Origin: Rhizobium subbaraonis
GTDB lineage: Bacteria; Pseudomonadota; Alphaproteobacteria; Rhizobiales; Rhizobiaceae
DNA: 64,000 nt
Assembly: GCF_900220975.1 (NCBI RefSeq)
Contig: NZ_OBQD01000016.1
Coordinates: 54,410-118,409, forward strand
Reading direction: 5' to 3'
The position numbers and the translations under genes are program-made. Shown here in pieces: positions 36,851-45,755 of this stretch; the stretch's first letter is position 1, and every line of letters starts with the position of its first letter. The notes beneath the pieces are model-generated. The model saw nothing but the letters and a program-made list of their open reading frames with translations. It was not told the origin of the DNA and searched no databases.

Positions 36851-37351
36851 TCAAAGATGGGCTTTAGCCCAAATCAGGGCCCCCAATGCCGCGGCCTTGG
36901 CGGCATGTTGCGAGGCATAGCACTTCTTGCCAACCTGACGCCTATCAGTGCCACGGCGAGAGACCGCGACCGCATAACCGTCGTCTTTTGGGAAAACCGT
37001 TAGATTGAAGCCTTCCGTATTCAAGTAGGGATTGCCGAGTCGAGAAACCCGCCATTCCCTAGCGGCCCAGCCCTTGCGGCGCCGCGCCGCGCGGCGCATG
37101 GCGCTCTCGCGCTCCTTCGGTCCGACGTAGTCTTCTTCCATGTGCTCGGCGCATACACAGCCTACGGCCAATGTGTCGGGATAAGCGGGATGTTCCATAT
37201 AGTGGACGTAGCGAATATCGACGCTCTCGCACATTTCGCATTCCTGCGAAGGCTCCTCAAGATCGTCCACCCCGACGCATTGCCATCCCTTTTGCGGCAC
37301 ACCCGGCCGCGACCACTTTCCGCGATTTGTGTGTCCATTCCCGTCAGTCAT
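36851..37351 (-). CDS. Cys-rich protein of unknown function
   Basis: This 166-residue basic protein has a putative metal site in its N-terminal half (ECEMCESVD, then GCVCAEHMEEDY). The rest is Arg/Lys-rich (RRAARRRKGWAAREWRVSRLGNPYLN). The ATG at 37349-37351 follows GGGAA. It lies 23 bp after the gene at 37374-37973 and is probably co-transcribed. It is a rhizobial-type hypothetical; no function is proposed. Confidence 0.6.
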   Translation of the reverse strand: MTDGNGHTNRGKWSRPGVPQKGWQCVGVDDLEEPSQECEMCESVDIRYVHYMEHPAYPDTLAVGCVCAEHMEEDYVGPKERESAMRRAARRRKGWAAREWRVSRLGNPYLNTEGFNLTVFPKDDGYAVAVSRRGTDRRQVGKKCYASQHAAKAAALGALIWAKAHL

Positions 37352-37373
37352 CGCGTTCCCATGGGCGCGCCCA

Positions 37374-37973
37374 CTACGGCCGCAGGTTGGTCGCAACCGG
37401 TACGTCGCCGGCATTGACCTGGAGGAGAATGGCAAGCGCATCCTTCGCCGGCACGAACGACTGGCCATAATCGAACGCGTGCCAGTCGATTTCCGTCCGG
37501 GCTCCAAGCTGATCTTGATGAATCTTGTCGCGAGTGGCTTTGACACCCCGCACTTTGATGTCGAGATCGAGCGCTCCGTGTGGGTCAGCCACCGCCACCA
37601 GTGCGCCAATCCAATTGTTGGGGGCGATGCGTGCCGCGGCCGCGCCGTCGTCGTTCTGGTTGCGAAGCCAAAAGGCCGAGCCTATTCCCTCACAGACGGA
37701 GAATACCCCGACACAGAACTCGAACGTCATTATCTGACAATAAGGTTCGAACAGCACAGACCGCCCGGAAATCCGCGTCGCATGCGGCACAATCAGGGCG
37801 GCCTTCATCTCCAGCCCTACGAGGATGTGTTTGAGGTTGGACCTCAGCCGGCCTCTAACATCGGCATGAAGAGCTGCAGGGATGACACCATTGAGCCACG
37901 GTTCCCATTCGGTGGACGTCGAAAGGTTTACGTAGCCTGGTGGGTCCTCGGGATATTCTGCGAGATAGAACAC
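37374..37973 (-). CDS. Protein of unknown function
   Basis: This 199-residue soluble protein has no signal peptide or motif that I can place. It is followed 23 bp later by the Cys-rich protein on the same strand. Composition looks like a real coding region. Its association with the defence island is positional only. Confidence 0.5.
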   Translation of the reverse strand: MFYLAEYPEDPPGYVNLSTSTEWEPWLNGVIPAALHADVRGRLRSNLKHILVGLEMKAALIVPHATRISGRSVLFEPYCQIMTFEFCVGVFSVCEGIGSAFWLRNQNDDGAAAARIAPNNWIGALVAVADPHGALDLDIKVRGVKATRDKIHQDQLGARTEIDWHAFDYGQSFVPAKDALAILLQVNAGDVPVATNLRP

Positions 37974-38087
37974 GCTCCTCTCCTAAGTAACGCTGCTGAA
38001 GCAAAAGATACATGAATGCGGCCGAACAGCTAGAGCCAGCAGACGGGTAACGGCAAATAGCGTTGTCCCTCAACCCTTTGTTTAATT

Positions 38088-38789
38088 TCAATCTACGAGG
38101 TCATCTTCGTCCAAATCAGTGCTCGGAACCTCAGGTACTTCAACCACCATTTCCCTCCAGCTGAGCAATCCCGCATCCTCCAGTGCCTCGATGTCCGGCA
38201 GGTCCCGCAGCGTCTCCAGCTCGAAGACGGAAAGGAAGTGCTTGGTCGTCACATACGTATAGGGCGCGCCGGGCGTCGGGCTGCGTGGCCCCGATGAAAT
38301 GAAGCCGGCACCCCGAAGCGCGGCGATCACGTCCCGACTCACCTCCTTGCCAAAAATCTTCGACAACTCGCCACGTGTGACCGGCTGGAAATATCCCACC
38401 GCCATCAGCACCATCGCCTCGAATTCGGAGAGCGCCGCAGCCCCTCCGCGCGTCGGCGCGGTCGAGGCGCGAATGGTGTCGGCAAACCGCACCCGGGTGC
38501 GGTGCTGCCAGCCGCCGGCGACCGACACCAGTTCGTAGGGCCGGTCGCGCAGTTCTTCTTGGAGATCATCGATCAGCAGGTCGATGCTGCAGTCTTTTCC
38601 GACCACCCGCGCCAGCGTCTCGCGCGTCACCGGTTCGGCGGAGGCAAAGATCACCGCCTCGACCCGCAGCATCCATTCGCGCCAGCGCAGCTCCGGCGGC
38701 AGGTCCTCCAGTTCCCGGTCATACAACACATCGTATTGCGGATCCTTGTCCTGCCGACGCCTGGCTTTCGCGGTGGTCGTTCCGGCCAT
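38088..38789 (-). CDS. scpB: ScpB-like protein
   Basis: This 233-residue protein has the tandem winged-helix layout of ScpB, the kleisin-associated subunit of SMC condensin: LRVEAVIFASAEPVTRETLARVVG near residues 44-67 and FEAMVLMAVGYFQPVTRGELSKIFGKEVSRDVIAAL in the second half. There is no scpA or smc nearby, so it is likely a plasmid or mobile-element variant with a separate role. It is 2 bp from the DUF1403 gene and lies in the same operon. Confidence 0.8.
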   Translation of the reverse strand: MAGTTTAKARRRQDKDPQYDVLYDRELEDLPPELRWREWMLRVEAVIFASAEPVTRETLARVVGKDCSIDLLIDDLQEELRDRPYELVSVAGGWQHRTRVRFADTIRASTAPTRGGAAALSEFEAMVLMAVGYFQPVTRGELSKIFGKEVSRDVIAALRGAGFISSGPRSPTPGAPYTYVTTKHFLSVFELETLRDLPDIEALEDAGLLSWREMVVEVPEVPSTDLDEDDLVD

Positions 38790-38791
38790 CG

Positions 38792-39745
38792 TCACAGCCC
38801 GTAAATCCGGAACGAAGGTCGACCGGAGAGCTCGCGCACGGCGCCAAATCCTTCCAGCCGTTCGAACAGCCGCGTCGCAGCCCAGCGGGACAGATGGCTG
38901 CCGGGCGCCGACGCCGGCACCGCGTCCTCCTCGAGCAGTCTTTGAATAACGGAGCCGGCGCCCTTGGTCCGCACCTTCGGCGCCACGGACAGAAGGACCT
39001 CGGCCCGTCGCGCGATCTCGCTGGCCAAGCGCAGGGCGCTGCCTGCTCCTTCGACCAGAGCGAGGCAGACAGCGCGCGGGAAAGCGGTCTCGCCGGGACG
39101 GACGCGCCCCCTGCCCCCGAGCGTGCGGAAGGCCGGGCCGTAGCGCTCGGCCATCAGCAGCGGCACGGGGTGGTTCCATTTCAGCGTCGCGGCGATCAGC
39201 GCATCGGCGAGCGCCCACGCCAGCGGCTCGGCATCCGGACGCCCGGCGTGGATTGCGCTCACCAGCTCCGCCGCGGCAAAGGGCGCCGCGCAGCCGGACT
39301 GGAGGACCGTGTCGGCGTGATCGACGGCCGCCGCCAGCTGGTCGTCCCAGCCAATGCCGAAGAGTTCCGCCAGCTCGGCGACGGTCTTCGAGGAAAAGCC
39401 AGGTTTTCGGGTCGCGATCCTTTTGTAGGCCGAAAACACCTTTCCGGCAGGACCGGGATCGTCGCCCGCTGCGGTCAGAAGCAGGGCGTCGCGCAGCGCC
39501 TTTTCGTCCTCGTTGCGGCCCATCAGCCGCACGGCCGCCGCGGCGCATTTCAGGGCCTGCCGGCTGCGCCAGCAGACGGCCCAGACGGGTTCGGCGCGCA
39601 CCAGATCATCCAGTGATTTCAGGGCGATACCGGCGGCAAAGGCGGCGTCGGTGTCCGTCAGCTTGCGGCCGCGCGGAAGTGCCCAAGCCGGCAAATTGGC
39701 CGGTGGCAGCGCGGTCCGAGCAGGGGTGATGGCGAGCGAATCCAT
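38792..39745 (-). CDS. DUF1403 family protein
   Basis: This 317-residue Ala-rich helical protein begins [31 protein letters not shown] and has the DUF1403 pattern around [33 protein letters not shown]. The function is unknown. DUF1403 and ScpB genes are a recurring pair on rhizobial plasmids next to recombinases. Here the pair is read away from a perfect inverted repeat at 39822. Confidence 0.8.
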   Translation of the reverse strand: MDSLAITPARTALPPANLPAWALPRGRKLTDTDAAFAAGIALKSLDDLVRAEPVWAVCWRSRQALKCAAAAVRLMGRNEDEKALRDALLLTAAGDDPGPAGKVFSAYKRIATRKPGFSSKTVAELAELFGIGWDDQLAAAVDHADTVLQSGCAAPFAAAELVSAIHAGRPDAEPLAWALADALIAATLKWNHPVPLLMAERYGPAFRTLGGRGRVRPGETAFPRAVCLALVEGAGSALRLASEIARRAEVLLSVAPKVRTKGAGSVIQRLLEEDAVPASAPGSHLSRWAATRLFERLEGFGAVRELSGRPSFRIYGL

Positions 39746-39821
39746 GGATGTGAAGCTACATCGTGCGTGCGTTTTTTGCCACTATAATCGCAACAAACCG
39801 CACGCTCTGTCGCCAACAAAG

Positions 39822-39852
39822 AATGTCCGATAATCTTGCATTATCGGACATT
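39822..39852. repeat. Perfect inverted repeat, 13-bp arms (recombination-site-like)
   Basis: AATGTCCGATAAT and ATTATCGGACATT flank a five-base spacer CTTGC. The arm length resembles a tyrosine-recombinase core site. It lies 77 bp upstream of the DUF1403 start and near the end of the Tni module, which itself has a tyrosine recombinase gene at its other end. It may instead be an operator for the DUF1403/scpB operon. Confidence 0.6.
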
Positions 39853-40035
39853 GTTGACGCGCGTCTTAAGTTTTGGTAGATAATGACGAAAAGGTAGATT
39901 GTCAGCTGACCGGAATTGATGAGATTCCGCTGTGGTTTCCTGGAGGCGGCATTTTCTGCAGACGCCCTCTCCTTCAATAGGCCGTTGATCTTGTTCCCTT
40001 CTTCGATGCACTGGCCGGAAGGGTTTGCCACGTAG

Positions 40036-40069
40036 TCTCACGATTTCCGTCTCAGGTGTGGTAGTCTCA
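40036..40069. repeat. TCTCA repeats, left end of the Tni module
   Basis: TCTCA occurs at 40036, 40050 and 40065. The copies at 40036 and 40065 share a longer context, AGTCTCA followed by a TTCCGT six bases later. The same motif recurs at 43707, 43739 and 43759 on the other side of tniQ-tniB-tniA. They look like transposase-binding repeats. Besides these and the inverted repeat at 39822, the 505 bp before tniQ hold nothing I can name. Confidence 0.5.
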
Positions 40070-40251
40070 GCAATTCCGTGCCGGGGCAGATCAAAACAGC
40101 CAAACAGAGCGGCCCCTCTTCCTTTTTGGCGCCCTCTCGCCACGCCTCGACGGTGGGAAAATGCGGCCGGCTCGCTTTCGGCCATAAATGACTCAGGGCG
40201 CGTTTCGGCATTTTTCCATCTCTGTGGTCATCCTCACCCTTAAAAGTCGCT

Positions 40252-41199
40252 CTACGGCCAACTGTGGGGGTCGAAAAATTTCGCCCTCTTATCTTTTGAA
40301 CGGTCCGGCCGTTCCTTGCGTTGGCCAATGGCCAGGGAACCGACAGTCGCGCAGTTCCGCTTTATCTTCTTTCGACAATGCTCATCGGCGGCCTTGTCGA
40401 TGCGGGCGATCATATCCGCCGGATCGTTCAGCAAGCGGGCGACACCGATGGCAAGCGCATACCGTTCCGCAAATGGTGCAGACGAGAGCTGAGCGATGTC
40501 CGGAGGCAGTTGCTGATCATAGATCGGCACTGCGACAACGAATTCCGGCACCACGATTGTCAGCGCAGGGCGTCGGAAGCGTTTCGATTGGAGGGAGGGC
40601 TCGTGCTGTTGCGGCAACGACAATCTGGCCAATTCCCACGGAGCCGGAGGCGCCGCTTTGCGGATCGGCGATAGCAGCAGCGACAAAGCCGGCTCAACTG
40701 GCACTCCGTCGGCACCCTTTCCCATTCCCCATCGATTGAGTATTGCCCCTCCCCTGCGCGCTGCCCAATAATCGCCGAGGGCACTGACCCCGCGGGTGTC
40801 GCGGCTGAACAGGGGTTGACGATGTCGCTCGCACCAGAAGGAAAATGCAAATGACCAGGCTTTGAGCCGTGGCGGTCGTTGCATGCCCTGCGAGCACGCG
40901 GGGCAAATCTCCCCTGCTTTCCACCTGAGGAGATTGCGATAGCGCGATGGCAAACCATGGAAGGTCATCGCGAATAGTCGTTCTACCGAGCTGCTTGTTG
41001 CTGCGGCGATGCACTCCACATCACTAAGCGCGGGTTCCCTCTCCAGCTCCAGCGCAGGTCGTGCCCAGCCGACATGCGCTTGCAGCTCATCCAACGAAAC
41101 AAGATAGACGTCGGCGACCCGCTCCAGCCAGGAGCTCAACCGCTCCTCCGGCAAGGGCGGTGGTACGATCGGAAGCGGCGTTCTCCCCTCCCCTCTCAT
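40252..41199 (-). CDS. tniQ: TniQ-family protein
   Basis: This 315-residue protein has the TniQ start (PLPEERLSSWLERVADVY) and a zinc-finger Cys/His set ICPACSQGM and FWCERHRQPL. TniQ/TnsD proteins help choose the target site for Tn402/Tn7-like transposition. It is the third gene of the tniA-tniB-tniQ operon, 3 bp beyond tniB. Confidence 0.83.
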   Translation of the reverse strand: MRGEGRTPLPIVPPPLPEERLSSWLERVADVYLVSLDELQAHVGWARPALELEREPALSDVECIAAATSSSVERLFAMTFHGLPSRYRNLLRWKAGEICPACSQGMQRPPRLKAWSFAFSFWCERHRQPLFSRDTRGVSALGDYWAARRGGAILNRWGMGKGADGVPVEPALSLLLSPIRKAAPPAPWELARLSLPQQHEPSLQSKRFRRPALTIVVPEFVVAVPIYDQQLPPDIAQLSSAPFAERYALAIGVARLLNDPADMIARIDKAADEHCRKKIKRNCATVGSLAIGQRKERPDRSKDKRAKFFDPHSWP

Positions 41200-41202
41200 G
41201 GC

Positions 41203-42081
41203 TCAGGCCGTAACGAAGGGCGGCGGCACGGCGACGCGGTGATCGAGGATCGCGGCTGGCGTAATCCGCTCGGTTCCGGTGAGGACGGCCTGCACGGCAA
41301 GGTCAATCACCATTCGGAATATCGATGCCGTGACGCCGCTATTGACCTCGGCCAGACGTTTGAGCGCGCTGTCCGTAAGCTCGGACGGTAAGCGCAGTGG
41401 CAACGACCGCAGAAGGCCTCCTACCAATCCATGAAAGTCGGCGTCGTGCCGCCAAGGTGGCAAGCCATAAGGTTCGAAGCGGCTGTTGAGATGGGCGTCT
41501 CCCCGGATCGCATCCCGTGCTTCGTGAGAGCCGAGGCAGATGAGCGGAATGCGCAACTCGTTGCCGAGGAAGCGCAGCAGATTGAGCATGCGGCGCTGCT
41601 CGCGATAGGTGCCGGCAATCAGGTTCTGGACCTCGTCGATAACCAGCATGCGCGGCGCGGTTTCCTGCAGCAGTCGAAGCGCCTGCGTTTCAAGCTGTCC
41701 GATCGTGGATCGTGTCGGCGGCGGGGCGCCGATCACCGAAAGCAGGCGATGATAGAAGCGACCCTCGTCCGGCGAGGCCACCATCTGCACGGCAATGATG
41801 GGCCGATGGTGGATGCCACTGCTTTCATCGAAGCTCGGAGGATGCGCGCGGACGAACTTCTCAATGATCATTGTCTTGCCCATGCCAGACGCCCCGAAGA
41901 TCAGCAGGTTCGGCATGCGGGCACGCTTGGGGAACAAAAGAAGTTCCTCAAGTTTGTCGAGCGCCTGTCGGGCACGCGGATAATCGATCCACCGGTCTAC
42001 CCTCATATGCTCGATGCGCTCTCGATCCGGCATGCCGGCATGGGCCTGTACAGCGGGATCAAGGTGCGAACAGGCCGTCAT
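41203..42081 (-). CDS. tniB: TniB transposition ATPase
   Basis: This 292-residue AAA ATPase has Walker A FGASGMGKTMIIEKF and Walker B MLVIDEVQNLIAG. TniB is the TnsC/MuB-like regulator that links transposase and target. The start at 42081 is chosen because it overlaps the tniA stop (ATGA at 42078-42081). An upstream ATG in the same frame lies inside tniA. Confidence 0.88.
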   Translation of the reverse strand: MTACSHLDPAVQAHAGMPDRERIEHMRVDRWIDYPRARQALDKLEELLLFPKRARMPNLLIFGASGMGKTMIIEKFVRAHPPSFDESSGIHHRPIIAVQMVASPDEGRFYHRLLSVIGAPPPTRSTIGQLETQALRLLQETAPRMLVIDEVQNLIAGTYREQRRMLNLLRFLGNELRIPLICLGSHEARDAIRGDAHLNSRFEPYGLPPWRHDADFHGLVGGLLRSLPLRLPSELTDSALKRLAEVNSGVTASIFRMVIDLAVQAVLTGTERITPAAILDHRVAVPPPFVTA

Positions 42082-43715
42082 TCCCACACCTCCACCGGAA
42101 AATGCGGTAAGGCAATCACCGGTTCGTCCATTGGCACGCTTGGCGAGATTGCGGGCCTTTCCTGCAGATGAGCACGCCGCGCACGCCATCTGCGTGTTTG
42201 GGTGGTTTCCCGGATCGCCTGATCGACAAGTGCACGTTGCGCAGCGATAGTCTGGAAAATCGTCTCTTCATCGATCTCGTGGCGGCCGCGGGCTCGCTGC
42301 ACGCGGATCGCTGCCTTCTGCTCCCACAGCGTGATGGCGGGGCGTCCAGGATTACGCGTTGGCACCATCAGATAGTTGTCGCCCAGCTTGACGAAGACCC
42401 GATGGAGATCCCGCGGGTCATATTTGACCAGAACCTTGTCCTCGCACCGGCCGATCCAAGGTGCAAAGCCGTCAGACCAGTAGCAGATGTTGTTGAGGTG
42501 GATACCGGTTCGCCGCAGCACACGTGCTTCAAACGGCAGGAAGTCGATCAGGAAAGCGAGCGGGTCAAGGACCTGCCGCCGAGGATAGTCGGATATGGCT
42601 TCATTCCAGGCCGCGACTGGCGGTCGGCCAATGCCGCGATGCAGGTCGGAATGGTAGGCGATGATCTCCAACGCCAGCCAGGCCTCAAGCTCCCGCATTG
42701 TCATCACCGCCCGCGCCTCGGGATCGTAATCGCCCCGCTCAAGCACATTGGAGAAATGCGTGCCGGGAAGCAGATGTACCGCGCCCATCATCGTGCCGAT
42801 CAGGCGTTCGATATGTCCGCCAAACCGGGGCGTTCCTGGCGGTCGGTAGGAGACGATGATGTTATGGTCGTCGCAGCCCCGCTTGAACGCGCGCGCATGG
42901 AATTCGGCGCCGTTGTCGACATGAATGCGTTCTGGCAAGCCGCTTGTGGGCCACTCTAGGGCTATCCCGCGATCCTCCAGCCACCGGGCCTTATCGATGA
43001 TCGCGTGCGTCAGGCAAAGTGCCACAGATGTCACCGACGGCGCCTCTAAGGAAAGATAGAACCCCAGCACCATTCGCGTGCAAACATCGATGGCAATGCT
43101 CAGAATTGGCCGGCCAATCGGCTGCCGTTCAATTGGATCGACTACCGTTACGTCGACCTTCGTGTGATCGATCTGGACCACCTGCAACGGACGCTGGGCT
43201 GAAAACTCGCCGGGTAACGCCAGGAACTGCGCATCAGCCCGCGCTTTTCCCTCGCGGCGGCGCGTCATGGCTTCCACATCCAGGGTCGCAAGATAGCCCT
43301 TCAGGCGTCTGATCGACGGTGGCGGCAACTGTTCTGCGCGGCAGTCGGCAACGATGTGCTTTCGTAGCCGAGTTAACGTCGGCCGTTCCGGCATGGCATA
43401 GAATGTCGTAACGTTGCGATCAACAATTGCCTTCAGAGCCGGTTCAAAGGCATCGATGCCCCCGCGCCGCCCCGACTTCCGGTGAATGAGCGCCGCGGCA
43501 CGCTCCTCAGTCCTGAATCGCTTCAGCCAGCGGAACAGGGTCGCACGGCTGACTGCAAGCTCTGCCATCGCATCGGCGACATCCCCGGCCGTGGGACGCT
43601 GCGGTAGACGCCGCAGAACCTCCGCATGCCGCAGCACTTTCTGCCATTCGACTTCGTTGAGCTGATCACGTCGCATAGCCTTCACGCGCCTGGCATATCG
43701 AGGTAATCTCACCAT
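42078..43715 (-). CDS. tniA: TniA DDE transposase (Mu/Tn402 type)
   Basis: This 545-residue transposase has an N-terminal helix-turn-helix region (AELAVSRATLFRWLKRF) and the integrase core with Asp in QIDHTKVDV, Asp in RIHVDNGAEFHA and Glu in GGHIERLIGTM. A C-terminal Mu-type beta-barrel region follows. It is the catalytic subunit of the module. Its start codon lies inside the TCTCA repeat cluster at 43707-43763, so the transposase may bind over its own promoter. Confidence 0.92.
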   Translation of the reverse strand: MVRLPRYARRVKAMRRDQLNEVEWQKVLRHAEVLRRLPQRPTAGDVADAMAELAVSRATLFRWLKRFRTEERAAALIHRKSGRRGGIDAFEPALKAIVDRNVTTFYAMPERPTLTRLRKHIVADCRAEQLPPPSIRRLKGYLATLDVEAMTRRREGKARADAQFLALPGEFSAQRPLQVVQIDHTKVDVTVVDPIERQPIGRPILSIAIDVCTRMVLGFYLSLEAPSVTSVALCLTHAIIDKARWLEDRGIALEWPTSGLPERIHVDNGAEFHARAFKRGCDDHNIIVSYRPPGTPRFGGHIERLIGTMMGAVHLLPGTHFSNVLERGDYDPEARAVMTMRELEAWLALEIIAYHSDLHRGIGRPPVAAWNEAISDYPRRQVLDPLAFLIDFLPFEARVLRRTGIHLNNICYWSDGFAPWIGRCEDKVLVKYDPRDLHRVFVKLGDNYLMVPTRNPGRPAITLWEQKAAIRVQRARGRHEIDEETIFQTIAAQRALVDQAIRETTQTRRWRARRAHLQERPAISPSVPMDEPVIALPHFPVEVWE

Positions 43716-43763
43716 ATCTGAATCGCGTGACAGTTCAGTCTCAACGAAACCGAAACGGTCTCA
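43707..43763. repeat. TCTCA repeats, right end of the Tni module
   Basis: TCTCA recurs at 43707, 43739 and 43759. The first and third copies continue into a shared CTGAATCG. Together with 40036-40069 they bracket the tni operon. They overlap the tniA start and the beginning of the tyrosine recombinase frame. Confidence 0.5.
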
Positions 43764-44941
43764 CGAAATCTGAATCGGCTAATCCCTTGGAAACAAATGA
43801 ACTCCAGTCTCGCGAAAAACGGTCAACTGACACCGAAAATCACGTCGAGGAGAACTCAGCGGCGTCTCTCAGCACGGCGCCGGAGCGTGATGTTTCCACG
43901 CCGGAGGTGTCGGACGGAAGCCCCCTCCCCCCTCTTGTCGGCGAGGACCAGACATCAGCTCACCTCGCCACTCTTGCCGATCGTGCCCGGGGCTACGTGG
44001 AGGCGGCCAGTTCCGCCAATACGCGAAAAGCCTATGCCTCCGACTGGAAGCATTTTGGGGCCTGGTGCCGTCGGTCGGGTCTTACCCCCCTTCCGCCGCA
44101 TCCGCAGACTGTCGGCCTCTACATCACCGCCTGCGCTTCCGGCACGGCCGAGCGCGGCACCAAGCCGAATTCCGTATCGACGATCGAGCGGCGCCTCTCC
44201 TCCCTTTCATGGAACTACGCTCAACGCGGGCTGACGCTTGATCGCAAGGATAGGCATATCGCCACCGTCATGGCCGGCATCCGCAACAGCCACGCCCGCC
44301 CCCCGGTGCAGAAGGAAGCGGTCATGGCGGAAGACATTATCGCAATGATCGAGACGCTCGAGCGCGGCACCCTGCGCGGCATGCGTGACCGCGCCATGCT
44401 GCTGATCGGCTATGCCGGCGGCTTGCGCAGATCTGAAGTCGTTGGCCTCGACCTCAAGGCGGACCAGACGGAAGACGGTCGCGGTTGGATCCAGATCCTT
44501 GACAAGGGCATGCTGATTACCCTGCGCGGTAAAACCGGATGGCGGGAGGTGGAAATCGGCCGAGGTTCCTCCGACGCCACATGCCCCGTCGCTGCTATTG
44601 AGACCTGGATGAAGTTCGCGAAGCTCGCTCATGGCCCCCTTTTTCGCCGCGTGACCGGGCAAGGGAAAGCTGTTGGGTCGGAGCGGCTGAACGACAAGGA
44701 GGTCGCTCGGCTTGTGAAACGGACGGCCATGGCCGCCGGCGTCCGGGGCGATCTGAGCGAGATCGAGCGCGCCTTCAAGTTCTCCGGTCATTCCCTTCGT
44801 GCTGGCTTGGCCTCGTCCGCCGAAGTTGATGAGCGGTACGTCCAGAAACAACTTGGTCATGCATCTGCAGAGATGACCCGGCGATATCAACGCCGACGCG
44901 ATCGGTTCCGTGTGAATCTGACCAAAGCGTCGGGTCTTTAA
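43727..44941 (+). CDS. Tyrosine recombinase/integrase
   Basis: This 404-residue phage-integrase-type recombinase has an N-terminal SAM-like domain (SANTRKAYASDWKHFGAWCRRSG). The catalytic residues are Arg in GYAGGLRRSEV, His-x-x-Arg in SGHSLRAG, His in QLGHASAE and Tyr in MTRRYQRR. The GTG start at 43727 lies within the TCTCA repeats, so a later start such as the TTG near 43785 is possible. It is divergent from tniA and probably resolves or integrates the element, perhaps at the inverted repeat 39822-39852. Confidence 0.88.
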   Translation: MTVQSQRNRNGLTKSESANPLETNELQSREKRSTDTENHVEENSAASLSTAPERDVSTPEVSDGSPLPPLVGEDQTSAHLATLADRARGYVEAASSANTRKAYASDWKHFGAWCRRSGLTPLPPHPQTVGLYITACASGTAERGTKPNSVSTIERRLSSLSWNYAQRGLTLDRKDRHIATVMAGIRNSHARPPVQKEAVMAEDIIAMIETLERGTLRGMRDRAMLLIGYAGGLRRSEVVGLDLKADQTEDGRGWIQILDKGMLITLRGKTGWREVEIGRGSSDATCPVAAIETWMKFAKLAHGPLFRRVTGQGKAVGSERLNDKEVARLVKRTAMAAGVRGDLSEIERAFKFSGHSLRAGLASSAEVDERYVQKQLGHASAEMTRRYQRRRDRFRVNLTKASGL

Positions 44942-45041
44942 GACACCCTCCTCTGTCCTGTTACGGCACCTCAATATCTGGGCGCACGCTGCTCCCGAAC
45001 GGTAACGAGCGGACCTAAATGTAGGGGGGGCGTCGTCCCGG

Positions 45042-45059
45042 TGATCCTGTACAGGATCA
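45042..45059. promoter_or_regulatory. 18-bp palindrome upstream of hipBA
   Basis: TGATCCTGTACAGGATCA is a perfect palindrome 85 bp before hipB. The ATCC...GGAT arms recall HipB operators of the form TATCC-N8-GGATA, with a 6-bp instead of an 8-bp centre. Confidence 0.5.
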
Positions 45060-45124
45060 TCACACCTGCCCTGCTCCCGTAAGGGTGCAGGAGAGCTTGA
45101 AACGATCCTCTAATATTGATATGT

Positions 45125-45136
45125 TCCCGATCGGGA
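45125..45136. promoter_or_regulatory. 12-bp palindrome over the hipB ribosome site
   Basis: TCCCGATCGGGA lies 7 bp before the hipB ATG and overlaps its ribosome-binding region. GCTCCCG half-sites recur upstream near 44990 and 45073. It is probably an autoregulatory site of the antitoxin. Confidence 0.45.
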
Positions 45137-45143
45137 GCAAAGG

Positions 45144-45755
45144 ATGATGACATTGCCAAAGAAACCGCTCGATTCGCTAGTCGACATCCAGAAGTTGGTC
45201 AAACAAACTAGTCCGGCAATTGATCTGGCTCGGACTCTGGCTTCGATCGAAGCGCCTGCGAAAACTTTACGTGATCTCGGCAAGACATTAACTGTAAACT
45301 CTGATCTTATGAAGTCGATCGAGTCTGCCTCTGACATTGCTAGGCGATTGATGCAGCATTCGGATCTGGCGGCCAAGCTGACGGAAGGGTTGCCGAAGAT
45401 TGATCTAAACCTTCCTGATATCTCCACCTCGATAAAGGCGTCCTTGCCCAAGCAATTGCCGGATTTTTCAGCTCTCCCGCCTGCGCCTTCCCCGGTCGCT
45501 ATGCCAAAAGCAAGTCCAGAGACTTTTGTACAAGCGGATTTTCAAATCGACAGCATCGCAGATTTGGGACGCATGGTCCGTCGCCTACGAGAGCGCCGAA
45601 AACAGTCGCAGCAGGAATTCGCAGATCTGGCAGGCGTGGGACGCAGGTTTATCTCTGAACTCGAAAACGGCAAGCCGACGCTGGAATTTGCAAAAGTTCT
45701 CCAGGTCGCTCGAGCGGCCGGCATTTCCTTTATCGCGCGCGACCGGTCACTGTAA
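45144..45755 (+). CDS. hipB: HipB-like antitoxin with long N-terminal extension
   Basis: This 203-residue protein ends in a Cro/C1-type helix-turn-helix (about 135-195: LRERRKQSQQEFADLAGVGRRFISELENGKPTLEF). Ordinary HipB is about 90 residues. The first 130 residues here are helical and Pro-rich and have no known domain. The stop directly abuts the hipA start, the usual toxin-antitoxin pairing. It should bind the palindromes upstream and repress the operon. Confidence 0.82.
   Translation: MMTLPKKPLDSLVDIQKLVKQTSPAIDLARTLASIEAPAKTLRDLGKTLTVNSDLMKSIESASDIARRLMQHSDLAAKLTEGLPKIDLNLPDISTSIKASLPKQLPDFSALPPAPSPVAMPKASPETFVQADFQIDSIADLGRMVRRLRERRKQSQQEFADLAGVGRRFISELENGKPTLEFAKVLQVARAAGISFIARDRSL

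Noticed and set aside
38790-39548. Upstream extension of scpB to a 486-residue protein
   Set aside because: The extension is a shadow of the DUF1403 gene. The ScpB similarity begins at the ATG at 38789.
45042-45059. 18-bp palindrome as a parS site
   Set aside because: It lacks the GTT...AAC ends of repABC parS and sits in the hipBA promoter region, so an antitoxin operator is more likely.
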